A DNA stretch of 64,000 bases from Streptomyces sp. NBC_00376 (GTDB taxonomy: Bacteria > Actinomycetota > Actinomycetes > Streptomycetales > Streptomycetaceae): positions 5,456,001-5,520,000 of the forward strand of contig NZ_CP107960.1 in NCBI RefSeq assembly GCF_036077095.1, given 5' to 3'. Of this stretch, positions 1 to 8,078 are shown piece after piece. The notes below the pieces were generated by a model. It made no database searches and had not been told where the DNA came from. It saw only the letters and a program-made list of their open reading frames with translations. Both the position numbers and the translations under genes were made by a program. How positions within the stretch are numbered: the first letter of the stretch is position 1; each line of letters begins with the position of its first letter.

Positions 1-1
1 C

Positions 2-301
2 CTGGACCTGCTCCTGGCCCAGCTCTCCGACATCGACGAGGCCCACCGCGCCGCCCACTTCGCCTGCGCGGCCGCCCTCGCCCTCCCCGACGGCACGGAA
101 CGCGTGGTCGAGGGCCGCCTGCCGGGCACCCTGCGCCACACCCCGTCCGGCACCAACGGCTTCGGCTACGACCCGATCCTTCAGCCCGAGGGCGAAACCC
201 GCACCTGCGCGGAACTGACCCCGGCGGAGAAGAACGCGATCAGCCACCGGGGCAAGGCGTTCCGGGCGTTGGTGCCAGTGGTGCGGGAGTTGGTGGGGTG
301 A
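2..301 (+). CDS. rdgB: Non-canonical purine NTP pyrophosphatase (RdgB/HAM1), 3' part
   Basis: Only the C-terminal 99 residues are in the window; the gene enters from the left edge in the frame starting at base 2. The segments GTNGFGYDPI and ISHRGKAFRAL are the family signature for the substrate pocket and C-terminal helix. The enzyme hydrolyses XTP, ITP and dITP to monophosphates and so keeps deaminated purines out of DNA and RNA; it is cytosolic. In actinomycetes it commonly follows the RNase PH gene, which cannot be checked here. It faces the tRNA gene convergently. Confidence 0.93.
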   Translation: MDLLLAQLSDIDEAHRAAHFACAAALALPDGTERVVEGRLPGTLRHTPSGTNGFGYDPILQPEGETRTCAELTPAEKNAISHRGKAFRALVPVVRELVG

Positions 302-345
302 GATACGCCGACGGGCCGCCCGGTCGCGGGCGGCCCGTCGAGATG

Positions 346-430
346 TGCGGCCGGTGGGATTCGAACCCACACGGGATTTCTCCCACGGGCTCCTAAGGCC
401 CGCGCGTGCTGCCAGTTTCGCCACGGCCGC
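346..430 (-). tRNA. tRNA-Leu, anticodon UAG
   Basis: The minus strand folds as a class II tRNA. A 7-bp acceptor stem joins GCGGCCG to CGGCCGC, the T-arm contains GGTTCGAATCC, there is a long variable arm as expected for leucine, and the anticodon loop CTTAGGA gives anticodon TAG (reads CUA). CCA is not encoded. It is not bldA, which has anticodon UAA. The 5' end lies only 12 bp beyond the stop codon of the HNH gene on the same strand, so its promoter is either inside that gene or it is co-transcribed with it. Confidence 0.95.
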
Positions 431-442
431 ATGGCCGCCATG

Positions 443-1108
443 CTACCGGTCGACGGCCACCCGTCTACCTCCGCCTCCTCGGCACCAGGTGTCCGTGGAA
501 GCATGGCAATTGGGACAGAGCAGCCTCAGATTCGTGGGCTGGTCGTCACTCCAGTCCCCATTGATGTGGTCGACCTCCAGCGTCATCGGCTTCCCGAACC
601 ATTTGGGGCCGGTACCGCACTCTGCACACTCCTCCGGCACGCCGATCTCGCGAAGCGCCCGACGCAGCAGGGTGGTCCTTGTCCGGCGTTTGCCGCCATG
701 CTTGACCAGGATGTCCTCGTGGCGCCTGGGAGGGACCACGCCTGGCCTGCCGCGCTGATGAGCCTGCCCCAGGAAATGTGCCGTCGAGACGTTCTCTTCA
801 GCGAGCCACTGACGCAATAGGGTGCGTTGCCTGCCGCTGTCCGGGCGCCCAAGTCTGCGAAGCAGCCCAGCGATCGAGATCGATTCGGCAACTGCCGCAC
901 GCAGCTCTTCGGCGGTGGGCCGAGGAAGCCCGTCATGGGGTCGGAAATGCGAGATGTCGATGCTGAAGTGGGCGAACCGCCTCGTGAGGTACCTGCGGAG
1001 CTTGCCGCAGGGCTTGATGCCGAAGAAGGCGATGACCTCGTCGAGGCTGGCGCACTGCGCGGCGGCCTCTGCCAGTCGGACGCGGGTGTACCGCACGCCG
1101 TTGCTCAT
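443..1108 (-). CDS. HNH endonuclease with duplicated helix-turn-helix-like repeats (downstream paralogue)
   Basis: A 221-residue protein. The C-terminal part has the HNH core: a CAECG knuckle, then LEVDHINGDWSDD, then LRLLCPNCHAST, consistent with a beta-beta-alpha metal nuclease plus structural zinc. The N-terminal part holds two related modules of about 50 residues, each ending in a motif like SIDISHF or NVSTAHF, which look like DNA-binding repeats. It overlaps the upstream paralogue by 4 bp (ATGA), so the two are probably translated as a pair. Such proteins are common in phage-derived and mobile DNA. Whether it is a homing, restriction or packaging nuclease cannot be told. Confidence 0.85.
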   Translation of the reverse strand: MSNGVRYTRVRLAEAAAQCASLDEVIAFFGIKPCGKLRRYLTRRFAHFSIDISHFRPHDGLPRPTAEELRAAVAESISIAGLLRRLGRPDSGRQRTLLRQWLAEENVSTAHFLGQAHQRGRPGVVPPRRHEDILVKHGGKRRTRTTLLRRALREIGVPEECAECGTGPKWFGKPMTLEVDHINGDWSDDQPTNLRLLCPNCHASTDTWCRGGGGRRVAVDR

Positions 1109-1746
1109 GAGCTCTCACGTCCCTTGCTGCGACCTCGGTAATTGTCCGTCGTCGAATGACAGTTGGGACACAGGAGCCGGAGGTTCTCGATGCGGTTGTC
1201 TCGCCAGTTGCCGTCGATGTGATCGACTTCCAGAGGGAGCGGGCGTCCCCGCCAGACGCTTTCTGTACCGCACAGGGCGCATCGCTCCGGCATGCCCAAG
1301 GCCGTCATGGCCCACTTGATCCGGTCGCTCGGAATGCGTCGGGCTCGGGCCGGTGGTTGCTCAACGAGCAGGCCCTCCGGCGTCCGAGGGCGCCAAGGCA
1401 TTCCTCTCCGGGACGGCATTTTGAAGTGCGACGTGTCGATGCCGCACGCCTTGATGCGGCGGCTGATGTGGGTGTGGTGGCCGCCGACCACGTCCAGCCC
1501 GAGGTGACGCAACACCTCGCACATGTTCGTCGACGCCAAGACCGCCGCCTGGAGGATGTCCCGGGTCCACTTGACCTCCCGCTCGAAGTGGGATGTGTCC
1601 ACTCCCAGCCTTTTCATCCGCCCGGATACGTACCGCCGCGTCGAACTCTTCGGATCCACTCCCAACCGCACCAAGGCTTCCGTCAGTGTCCGTGCCCCTC
1701 GGGCCGCCTCGACGAGCCGCTCTCGTGTGTACGGGCTTGTCCCCAT
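1105..1746 (-). CDS. HNH endonuclease with duplicated helix-turn-helix-like repeats (upstream paralogue)
   Basis: A 213-residue paralogue of the next gene. The HNH core is CALCG followed by LEVDHIDGNWRDN and LRLLCPNCHSTTD near residues 160-205. Two N-terminal repeats end in GVDTSHF and GIDTSHF, each preceded by a short helical segment with an LG turn. Key metal ligands (DH and the later N and H) are present, so the protein looks intact. It is the first gene of a two-gene unit whose downstream end abuts tRNA-Leu. Target and biological role are unknown; the repeat-plus-HNH design suggests sequence-specific DNA recognition. Confidence 0.85.
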   Translation of the reverse strand: MGTSPYTRERLVEAARGARTLTEALVRLGVDPKSSTRRYVSGRMKRLGVDTSHFEREVKWTRDILQAAVLASTNMCEVLRHLGLDVVGGHHTHISRRIKACGIDTSHFKMPSRRGMPWRPRTPEGLLVEQPPARARRIPSDRIKWAMTALGMPERCALCGTESVWRGRPLPLEVDHIDGNWRDNRIENLRLLCPNCHSTTDNYRGRSKGRESS

Positions 1747-1837
1747 GCTCCCCTCCGTATCCGGCCACGCGTTCGCAGCCTCGTACGGAGCAACGATCCG
1801 TTTATCGGAGGGTCACGTCCGATATCCGACAAGATGC

Positions 1838-1887
1838 GGAATGGCCTGTGCCGTTTCAGTCGAGGCTGAAGGGGCACAGGCCATTCC
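1838..1887 (-). terminator. Long hairpin downstream of bcp, terminator-like
   Basis: Arms at 1838-1852 and 1873-1887 are perfectly complementary over 15 bp, and an inner 5-bp pairing (1855-1859 with 1866-1870) extends the fold. It lies 29 bp past the bcp stop on the transcribed strand. There is no clear U tract, as is usual in high-GC actinomycete terminators. Confidence 0.6.
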
Positions 1888-1915
1888 GGGGTCCAGGGCC
1901 CGGCGGAACCCCGAA

Positions 1916-2383
1916 TCAGATGCCGAGGTCCCTGATGATCTTGGCGACATGGCCGGTGGCCTTGACGTTGTAGAGGGCGCGTTCGACCTTGCCCTCCTCG
2001 TCCACGACGATCGTGGAGCGGATGACGCCCGTCACCGTTTTGCCGTAGAGCTTCTTCTCGCCGAAGGCGCCGTACGCCTCAAGGGTCTCCTTGGACGGGT
2101 CGCCGACCAGGGTGACCTCGAGGTTCTCCTTCTCGCGGAACTTGGCGAGCTTCTCGGGCTTGTCGGGGGAGACGCCGATGACGTCGTACCCGGCGCCGGT
2201 GAGCAGCTCCAGGTTGTCGGTGAAGTCGCAGGCCTGCTTGGTGCAGCCGGGGGTGAGGGCGGCCGGGTAGAAGTAGACGATGACCTTGCGGCCCTTGTGG
2301 TCGGCGAGCGAGATCTCGTTGCCGTCGGCGTCGGGCAGGGTGAAGGCGGGGGCGGTGTCGCCGGGCTGGAGTCGCTCGCTCAT
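1916..2383 (-). CDS. bcp: Thioredoxin-dependent thiol peroxidase (BCP/PrxQ)
   Basis: A 155-residue peroxiredoxin of full family length. The active-site segment PAALTPGCTKQACDF (residues about 40-54) has the peroxidatic cysteine and the second cysteine five residues later, the BCP/PrxQ arrangement. DFTDNLELL and the later YGAFGEKKLYGK and RSTIVVDEEG blocks are typical. It reduces H2O2 and organic hydroperoxides in the cytosol using thioredoxin. It is divergent from the DUF3618 gene, with about 140 bp between them to hold both promoters. Confidence 0.95.
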   Translation of the reverse strand: MSERLQPGDTAPAFTLPDADGNEISLADHKGRKVIVYFYPAALTPGCTKQACDFTDNLELLTGAGYDVIGVSPDKPEKLAKFREKENLEVTLVGDPSKETLEAYGAFGEKKLYGKTVTGVIRSTIVVDEEGKVERALYNVKATGHVAKIIRDLGI

Positions 2384-2523
2384 GGTTCTCCTCGGGTGGC
2401 ACGTGGGGTGTACGGGACCGAGCGTAATAGGGGTGCCGCCGAGTGCGCGGGCGGTCGAGCTGACAGACTGTCGATGAAGGTTTCGATGAAGGTTTACCGG
2501 ACGACGACCACGGAGGCGGCGCA

Positions 2524-2844
2524 GTGTCGGATGCCAGGACCCCTGCGCAGATCGAGGCGGACATCATCAGCAGGCGTGAGCAGCTTGCGGTGGTGCTCGA
2601 TGAGATCGGGGTGCGGGTGCACCCGGATACGATCATGGGTGACATGAAGGCGAAGGCCGCCGAGGCCGTTGACCGGACGGCCGGGCGGGCGTTCGTCGCG
2701 GTGAACCGGGCGGTGTCGGACGTGAAGGCACAGTTCGTGTCCGAGGACGGGGCCCCGCGTCTGGAGCGGGTGGTTCCGGCGGCGCTGCTCGCGGTGGGTG
2801 TCGTGGGTCTGGTCGTGGCGTCGAAGCGGCGTCGCAAGAGGTGA
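2524..2844 (+). CDS. DUF3618 family membrane-anchored small protein
   Basis: A 106-residue protein starting at GTG. The N-terminal AQIEADIISRREQLAVVLDE pattern (acidic-basic helix) is the DUF3618 signature. A hydrophobic segment, ALLAVGVVGLVVASK, followed by a basic tail (RRRKR) forms one C-terminal membrane anchor at residues about 85-106. Members usually sit beside phage-shock or other membrane-stress genes and have no assigned enzymatic activity. Here it lies between bcp and a GroES-like gene; all three may relate to stress, but that is inference from position only. Confidence 0.8.
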   Translation: MSDARTPAQIEADIISRREQLAVVLDEIGVRVHPDTIMGDMKAKAAEAVDRTAGRAFVAVNRAVSDVKAQFVSEDGAPRLERVVPAALLAVGVVGLVVASKRRRKR

Positions 2845-2904
2845 CGCGCGGTCCGTGCACCCCGGAGGGGCGTGTGGGCGCGGCGGGCAGGTAGGTTGCG
2901 GGGC

Positions 2905-3243
2905 GTGAGCGAGAACACCGACGACAAGCTGCCCATCCGCATGCTGCACGACCGTGTGCTGGTCCGGTCCGATACGCCCGAGGGCGAGCGGCGTTCCGGT
3001 GGCGGCATCCTGATTCCGGCGACGGCGGCGGTCGGCCGTCGGCTGGCCTGGGCCGTGGTGGTCGCGGTGGGCCAGAACGTGCGGACGGTGGAGCCGGGTG
3101 ACCGGGTGCTGTACGACCCCGAGGACCGTGCGGAGGTCGAGGTGCGCGGGGTGGCGTACGTGCTGATGCGCGAGCGGGATCTGCATGCGGTGGCGGCGGA
3201 CCGGTTCGAGGGGTCGGTGGATTCGACCGGGCTTTATCTGTAG
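2905..3243 (+). CDS. GroES-like co-chaperonin paralogue
   Basis: A 112-residue protein starting at GTG 2905 (VSENTDDK). The segment IRMLHDRVLVRSD and the following GGILIP resemble the GroES beta-barrel and mobile loop, and VVAVGQNVRTVEPGDRVLYD is the second GroES strand set. No groEL is nearby, so this is a solitary divergent paralogue rather than the main co-chaperonin. It is followed 24 bp later by a strong intrinsic hairpin, which separates it from the exporter gene downstream. A role as a GroEL cap is possible but unproven. Confidence 0.8.
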   Translation: MSENTDDKLPIRMLHDRVLVRSDTPEGERRSGGGILIPATAAVGRRLAWAVVVAVGQNVRTVEPGDRVLYDPEDRAEVEVRGVAYVLMRERDLHAVAADRFEGSVDSTGLYL

Positions 3244-3267
3244 CCCCCTGTCCGTAGCTGTCTGCTT

Positions 3268-3297
3268 GGCCTGGTGACCGGTGTCACCAGGCCTTTT
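3268..3297 (+). terminator. Intrinsic terminator after the GroES-like gene
   Basis: A perfect 11-bp stem (3268-3278 with 3283-3293), a 4-base loop, then TTTT at 3294-3297. It isolates the GroES-like transcript from the guanidine-controlled gene that follows. Confidence 0.9.
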
Positions 3298-3324
3298 GCA
3301 TGTTCTTTGCTACGGTGGGGTGAC

Positions 3325-3366
3325 CCCCGACGAGACGCGCCGTACCGGGTTTCGAAAAGACGACGC
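3325..3366 (+). promoter_or_regulatory. Guanidine-III (ykkC-III) riboswitch
   Basis: The region matches the compact ykkC-III pseudoknot as I remember it. P1 pairs CCCG 3326-3329 with CGGG 3346-3349. The invariant ACGAG follows P1, then GCGCCGTA. The 3' strand AAGACGACGC (3357-3366) pairs back on GCGCCGT 3337-3343 with a single C-A mismatch (3340 with 3363). It is 42 bases before the start of a small multidrug resistance gene of the guanidinium-exporter type, the expected target. It would sense free guanidinium and switch the exporter on. Confidence 0.85.
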
Positions 3367-3408
3367 ACCCGTTCTGTTGGCGTGTTCTGTCTTGTCGGAG
3401 GTGCTGTC

Positions 3409-3729
3409 ATGGCCTGGGTTCTGCTTGTTGTCGCCGGTCTGCTGGAAGTGGCCTGGTCGATCGGGATGAAGTACACCGAGGGGTTCACCCGGCTCTGGCC
3501 GAGCGTGTTCACGGGTCTCGGGATCGTGGCGAGCATGGTGTTGCTGTCCCATGCGGCCAGGACGCTGCCGATCGGTACGGCGTACGGCGTGTGGGTCGGG
3601 ATCGGTGCGGCCGGTGCGGCGGTGCTGGGCATGGTGGTGCTGAACGAGCCGGTGACCGCGGCCCGGATCTTCTTCGTCTGTCTGCTGCTGGTCGCCGTCG
3701 TGGGGCTGAAGGCGACCTCGGGTCACTGA
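3409..3729 (+). CDS. sugE: Guanidinium exporter, SMR family (Gdx/SugE type)
   Basis: A 106-residue protein with four transmembrane helices. ATG 3409 is chosen because CGGAGGT precedes it at a good spacing and the helix 1 sequence LLEVAWSIGMKYTEG begins at once. The glutamate in helix 1 is the conserved proton/substrate-coupling residue of SMR antiporters, and GMKYTEGFTRLWPS plus GTAYGVWVGIGA are features of the Gdx subgroup rather than of the quaternary-amine EmrE subgroup. It works as an antiparallel dimer in the membrane, exchanging guanidinium for protons. The guanidine-III element upstream supports this. Its last 7 bp overlap the 3' end of the convergent PBP gene. Confidence 0.93.
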   Translation: MAWVLLVVAGLLEVAWSIGMKYTEGFTRLWPSVFTGLGIVASMVLLSHAARTLPIGTAYGVWVGIGAAGAAVLGMVVLNEPVTAARIFFVCLLLVAVVGLKATSGH

Positions 3730-6155
3730 CTCGGGGCCGGTGTGCCCCGGGTGCCGGGGAGGGGTTCGTTGCCGCTCCTGGCACCGTTGTACCCGCCCGG
3801 ACCCTCGCCGCCGTTGTATCCGCCCGGACCCTCCCCGCCGTTGTACCCGCCTGGGCCCTCGCCGCCGTCGTACCCGCCGCGTGGGCCGCCGTTGTCGCCG
3901 CCGCCGTTGCCCGTCGTGCCGCCGGTCGGGCTGCCGGTTTCGGTGCCGCCGGTGGCCGGTTCGCTGCTGCCGGGGATCGACGGGCTGGTGGGCGGGGTGG
4001 TGCCTGGGGTGCTGGGCGGGGTGCTGGAGGTGCTCTCGGAGGGGGTTCCGGTGCTTTCGGGGTTGGTTTCCTCGCCGGTGGGCGGGGCGGATTCTTCGGC
4101 GCCGCTTTCGAGCCGGAGGTCGAAGTCCGTGGCCGTGGTGCCCCGCAGGGCGGCCTCGGTGTACTGGGCCCAGGTCTGGGCGGGGGCGCCGCCGCCGTTG
4201 ATGCGGGCGAGTCCGAGTGCCCCGTACAGCGGTTTCTGCACGCCGGTCTTGGGGTCCTGGCCCATGACGGCGATGACGGTGGTGAGGTCGGGGGTGTAGC
4301 CGGCGAACCAGGCCGCCTTGTCCTCCTCGGCGGTGCCGGTCTTGCCGGCGGCGGGGCGTCCGGCGGCCTGGGCGGCGGTGCCGGAGCCGCGCTCCACGAC
4401 GCTCCGGAGGATCGAGGTCGTGGTGTCGGCGGCTTCGCGGCTGACCGCCTGCTCGGTGTGTTTGCCGTCGGGGAGGTCGAGGTTCTCGCCGTCCTTGGTG
4501 ATCCGGTCGACGAGGACGTACGCGCCGTGCCGGCCGTGGTTGGCGAGGGTGGCGTACGCCTCGGTCATGTCGAGGACGCTGGCGGTGGCGACGCCGAGGG
4601 CGTTGGACGGGTACGCGGTGAGGTCGGGGGTGTTCTCGGGAAGGCCGAGGTCGATGGCGGTCTGCTTGACCTTGCCGGGGCCGACGTCCTCGGCCATCTG
4701 GGCGTAGACGGCGTTGACGGACTTGTCGGTGGCCTCGGAGACGGTGATGGGCCCGTAGCTGATGTCGTCCTCGTTGGCGGGGGCGTAGCCGGTGGGTCCG
4801 TCGGGGCCCTGGACCATGCGTTTGTTGGTGCCGTCGTAGATGGTGTTGGGGGTGATGCGCCGGCCGTCCTGGGTGGTGGAGCGGTTGGCGACGGCGGAGG
4901 TGAAGACGAAGGGTTTGAAGGTGGAGCCGACCTGGTAGTCGCGGCGGGTCGCGTTGTTCACATACTGCTTGGTGTAGTCGACGCCGCCGTACATGGCGAC
5001 GACGCGGCCGTTGGCGGGGTCGATGGAGGCGCCGCCGACGCGGACGTTGCGGTCGGCCTCGCGGTCGGGGCTGGTTTGGGACATGACGTTGTCGTCGACG
5101 GCTTTGACGAGGGCGTTCTGTTTCTTCTTCTCCAGGGTGGTGGTGATCCGGTAGCCGCCGGTGGCGAGGGTGTCCTCGTCGATGACGTCGTTGCCGGTGA
5201 GGTAGTCGTCGACGGCCTGGACGATGTAGCCGCGCTGTCCGGAGAGGCCGGTGGAGGGCTTGACCTTGCCGGGTACGGGGAATTTCATGGCGGCGCGTTC
5301 GGCCGGGCCGAGCCATTTCTCCTTGACCATGCCGTCGAGTACGTAGTTCCAGCGGGCGAGGGCGGCGGCCTTGTTCTGGGGGTGGACGACGATGTCGTAC
5401 GCGCTGGGGGCGTTGAGCAGGGAGGCTAGGTAGGCGCCCTCGGCGGTGGTGATCTCGCCGATGTCCTTGGAGTAGTAGGCCTGGGCGGCGGCCTGGATGC
5501 CGTAGGCGTTGCGGCCGAAGTAGCTGGTGTTGAGGTAGCCCTCGAAGATCTGGTTCTTGGACTCCTCGCGGTTGAGCTTGACCGCGATGAAGAACTCCTT
5601 GACCTTGCGGACGAGGGTCTGTTCCTGGCCCAGGTAGTAGTTCTTGACGTACTGCTGGGTGATCGTCGAGCCGCCCTGCTTGCCCTTGCCGGTGAGGGTG
5701 TTGAAGGCGGCGCGGGCCATGGCCTTGAGGTCGACGGCCCGTTCGGAGTAGAAGTCCCGGTCCTCGGCGGCGAGGACGGCGCGCTGGACGGTGAGCGGGA
5801 CCTGGGCGAGCTGGATGTTCTCCCGGTTGACCTCGCCGGAGCGGGCGATGACGCTGCCGTCCTTGTAGAGGTAGACGTTGGACTGGAGTGTGGCGCTGGC
5901 GTTGGCGGGCGGGATGTCGACGAGCTGGTAGCCGGCGATGAAGCCGCCGATCAGGAGCAGGGCGACGAAGAGGACGGCGCCGAGGACCATGCGCCAGGTG
6001 GGGATGGCGCGGCGCCATCCGGTGCGCCTGGGGCGTTTGGGCTGCTTGGGCCGCTTGGGTTGCCTGGGCGTCTCGGCGTTGTGGGCGGCCGGGTCCCTGG
6101 GAGCCCAGCCCCGGGGGTCGTTCTCCCCGCTCGGCTGCTGTGGGTCGTCGCTCAT
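3723..6155 (-). CDS. Class A penicillin-binding protein (bifunctional transglycosylase/transpeptidase)
   Basis: An 810-residue protein. A cytosolic basic, Pro-rich N-terminus precedes one membrane anchor (about 56-76). The transglycosylase domain has EDRDFYSE (catalytic Glu at 131) and GGSTITQQ at 161-168. The transpeptidase domain has STFK at 411-414 (active Ser), SVN at 479-481 and KTGT at 605-608, so both activities look intact. It polymerises and crosslinks peptidoglycan outside the membrane. The last 160 or so residues are Ser/Thr/Pro/Gly-rich and end in four near-identical 9-residue GGYNGGEGP-type repeats. ATG 6155 is chosen because upstream residues in frame are junk. Confidence 0.93.
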   Translation of the reverse strand: MSDDPQQPSGENDPRGWAPRDPAAHNAETPRQPKRPKQPKRPRRTGWRRAIPTWRMVLGAVLFVALLLIGGFIAGYQLVDIPPANASATLQSNVYLYKDGSVIARSGEVNRENIQLAQVPLTVQRAVLAAEDRDFYSERAVDLKAMARAAFNTLTGKGKQGGSTITQQYVKNYYLGQEQTLVRKVKEFFIAVKLNREESKNQIFEGYLNTSYFGRNAYGIQAAAQAYYSKDIGEITTAEGAYLASLLNAPSAYDIVVHPQNKAAALARWNYVLDGMVKEKWLGPAERAAMKFPVPGKVKPSTGLSGQRGYIVQAVDDYLTGNDVIDEDTLATGGYRITTTLEKKKQNALVKAVDDNVMSQTSPDREADRNVRVGGASIDPANGRVVAMYGGVDYTKQYVNNATRRDYQVGSTFKPFVFTSAVANRSTTQDGRRITPNTIYDGTNKRMVQGPDGPTGYAPANEDDISYGPITVSEATDKSVNAVYAQMAEDVGPGKVKQTAIDLGLPENTPDLTAYPSNALGVATASVLDMTEAYATLANHGRHGAYVLVDRITKDGENLDLPDGKHTEQAVSREAADTTTSILRSVVERGSGTAAQAAGRPAAGKTGTAEEDKAAWFAGYTPDLTTVIAVMGQDPKTGVQKPLYGALGLARINGGGAPAQTWAQYTEAALRGTTATDFDLRLESGAEESAPPTGEETNPESTGTPSESTSSTPPSTPGTTPPTSPSIPGSSEPATGGTETGSPTGGTTGNGGGDNGGPRGGYDGGEGPGGYNGGEGPGGYNGGEGPGGYNGARSGNEPLPGTRGTPAPSQ
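3784..3891 (-). repeat. Four tandem 27-bp units in the PBP C-terminal tail
   Basis: Units 3784-3810, 3811-3837, 3838-3864 and 3865-3891 encode 9-residue glycine/tyrosine repeats. The first three are nearly identical and the fourth is diverged. Such in-frame repeats can change copy number by slippage. Confidence 0.9.
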
Positions 6156-6347
6156 GTCCGTGCAGACTCCTCGGCCGCGGTCAGTTCCCTCATAGTGCCC
6201 TTTTCTGGGGAATAAGCACCGGATCGACCCTGGATCGAACCCGGATCGGCCCCCGAAAAGCGGTCGCGGCGGCCGTCCCCGCTGGACTAGGGTCTTGCGC
6301 TTTGGTGTCCAAAGCCGTTGGGCACCCGGCGATGGGGGGTGTGTGCG

Positions 6348-7148
6348 GTGCGGCTTTACGCGGTGGTGGCAGCGGGACAGTTCCGGCGCTTCGCCACCTA
6401 CCGGACCGCCACGGCGGCCGGAGTCTTCACCAACACCGTTTTCGGGTTCATCCTCGCGTACACCTATGTGGCATTGTGGGACGAGCGGCCGCAGCTCGGT
6501 GGTTACGACATGTCCCAGGCGCTCAGCTATGTCTGGCTGGGGCAGGCGCTGCTGATGACCTGTTCCATGATGGGCGGCGGTTTCGAGAACGAGCTGATCG
6601 AGCGGATCAGGACCGGCGACGTCGCGGTCGATCTCTACCGGCCCGTCGATCTCCAACTGTGGTGGCTGGCGGGCGATCTGGGCCGGGCCGCGTTCCATCT
6701 GCTGGGGCGGGGCATCGTGCCGATGCTGGCGGGATCGCTCGCCTTCGATCTGGCGCTGCCTTCCTCGCCGGGGGTCTGGGTGGCCTTCCTGGTCTCGGTG
6801 GGGCTCGGCGTCGTGGTCAGTTTCGCGATCCGCTATCTGGTGGCGCTCTCCACGTTCTGGCTGATGGACGGGGCGGGGATGGCGCAGATGTCCTGGCTGG
6901 CCGGGATGTTCTTCTCCGGGATGCTGCTTCCGCTGACGCTGTTCCCCGGTGTGCTGGGGGACGTCGCGCGGGCGCTGCCGTGGTCGTCGATGCTCCAGGT
7001 GCCGGCCGATGTGTTCCTGGGCAAGTACCCGGGCTGGGAGCTGGTGGGCGCGTACGCCTTCCAGGCCGGCTGGGCGCTGGCGCTGCTGCTGGTGGGACGG
7101 ATGGTGCAGTCGGTGGCGACGCGGAGGGTGGTGGTCCAGGGTGGCTGA
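6348..7148 (+). CDS. ABC-2 family exporter permease, subunit 1
   Basis: A 266-residue protein starting at GTG 6348, preceded by a G-rich stretch. It has six predicted hydrophobic segments, and its N-terminus, RRFATYRTATAAGVFTNTVF, with the SYVWLGQALL and GDVAVDLYRPVD blocks, matches the ABC-2 (DUF990-like) permeases that occur in pairs with an ATPase. RTGDVAVDLYRP resembles the amphipathic coupling region. It overlaps the second permease by 8 bp. Together with the two following genes it forms one exporter; related Streptomyces cassettes have been linked to daunorubicin-like or viologen export, but no substrate can be inferred here. Confidence 0.88.
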   Translation: MRLYAVVAAGQFRRFATYRTATAAGVFTNTVFGFILAYTYVALWDERPQLGGYDMSQALSYVWLGQALLMTCSMMGGGFENELIERIRTGDVAVDLYRPVDLQLWWLAGDLGRAAFHLLGRGIVPMLAGSLAFDLALPSSPGVWVAFLVSVGLGVVVSFAIRYLVALSTFWLMDGAGMAQMSWLAGMFFSGMLLPLTLFPGVLGDVARALPWSSMLQVPADVFLGKYPGWELVGAYAFQAGWALALLLVGRMVQSVATRRVVVQGG

Positions 7149-8046
7149 CACGACCGGTGCGGTGGAGGTGGCCGGGGCGGCGGACGGGCCCGGCGGCCGT
7201 TCCGCGGACTGGCCCGATGCGGTGTTCGCCGAGCGGTCCCGGTTCGTCGAGGGGGTCAGGGCGTACGGGCTGATCGCGATGATGTGGCTGCGCTCGACGA
7301 TGGCGTACCGCGCCTCGTTCGCCATGATGGCGTTCGGGAACTTCGCGGCGACCGCCTTCGACTTCGTCTCGATCCTTTTGATGTTCTCGCACGTGGACCG
7401 GCTGGGCGGCTACACACTGCCCGAGATCGCCCTGCTGTACGGGGTGGCGGGCACCGCGTTCGGTCTCGCCGATCTGTTGCTGGGCTCGATGGACCGGCTG
7501 GGCGCGCGGGTGCGCGACGGCACGCTGGACACGTTGCTGGTGCGGCCGGTCCCGGTGCTCGCCCAGGTGGCGGCGGACCAGTTCGCGCTGCGCAGGCTGG
7601 GGCGGGTGATCCAGGGTGTGCTGGTGCTGGGGTATGCGCTGGTGGCGCTGGACATCGAGTGGACGCCGCTGAAGGTGGCCATGATGCCGATGATGCTGCT
7701 GAGCGGGGCGGCGGTCTTCGGGGCGCTGTTCGTGGCGGGGGCGGCGTTCCAGTTCGTCGCGCAGGACGCCTCGCAGGTGCAGAACGCCTTCACGTACGGC
7801 GGGAACACACTGCTCCAGTACCCGCCTTCGGTCTTCGCGAAGGACCTGGTGCGCGGGGTGACGTTCGTGGTGCCGCTGGCCTTCGTGAACTGGCTGCCCG
7901 CGCTGTACGTGCTGGGCCGGGACTACCCGCTGGATCTGCCGGTCTGGGTGGCGTTCCTGCCGCCGGTGGTGGCGGTTCTGTGCTGGCTGCCGGCCGGTCT
8001 GGGCTGGCGCTCGGGGCTGCGCGCGTACCGCAGTACAGGAAGTTGA
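7141..8046 (+). CDS. ABC-2 family exporter permease, subunit 2
   Basis: A 301-residue protein starting at GTG 7141 inside the end of the preceding gene, so translation is coupled. After a 45-residue hydrophilic N-terminus there are about six hydrophobic segments. GTLDTLLVRPVPVLAQVAA is equivalent to the GDVAVDLYRPVD block of subunit 1, showing the two permeases are paralogues that probably form a heterodimer. The gene is followed after 32 bp by the ATPase. Confidence 0.88.
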   Translation: MADTTGAVEVAGAADGPGGRSADWPDAVFAERSRFVEGVRAYGLIAMMWLRSTMAYRASFAMMAFGNFAATAFDFVSILLMFSHVDRLGGYTLPEIALLYGVAGTAFGLADLLLGSMDRLGARVRDGTLDTLLVRPVPVLAQVAADQFALRRLGRVIQGVLVLGYALVALDIEWTPLKVAMMPMMLLSGAAVFGALFVAGAAFQFVAQDASQVQNAFTYGGNTLLQYPPSVFAKDLVRGVTFVVPLAFVNWLPALYVLGRDYPLDLPVWVAFLPPVVAVLCWLPAGLGWRSGLRAYRSTGS

Positions 8047-8078
8047 ACCACGACTACGAACGGGACAGGACATCGGAC

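Noticed and set aside
346..445. tRNA-Leu as an integration site for a mobile element
   Set aside because: No duplicated tRNA 3' end or integrase gene was found in the window.
3591..5429. 612-codon open frame on the + strand
   Set aside because: Antisense to the penicillin-binding protein; low-complexity Gly/Val-rich translation with no family.
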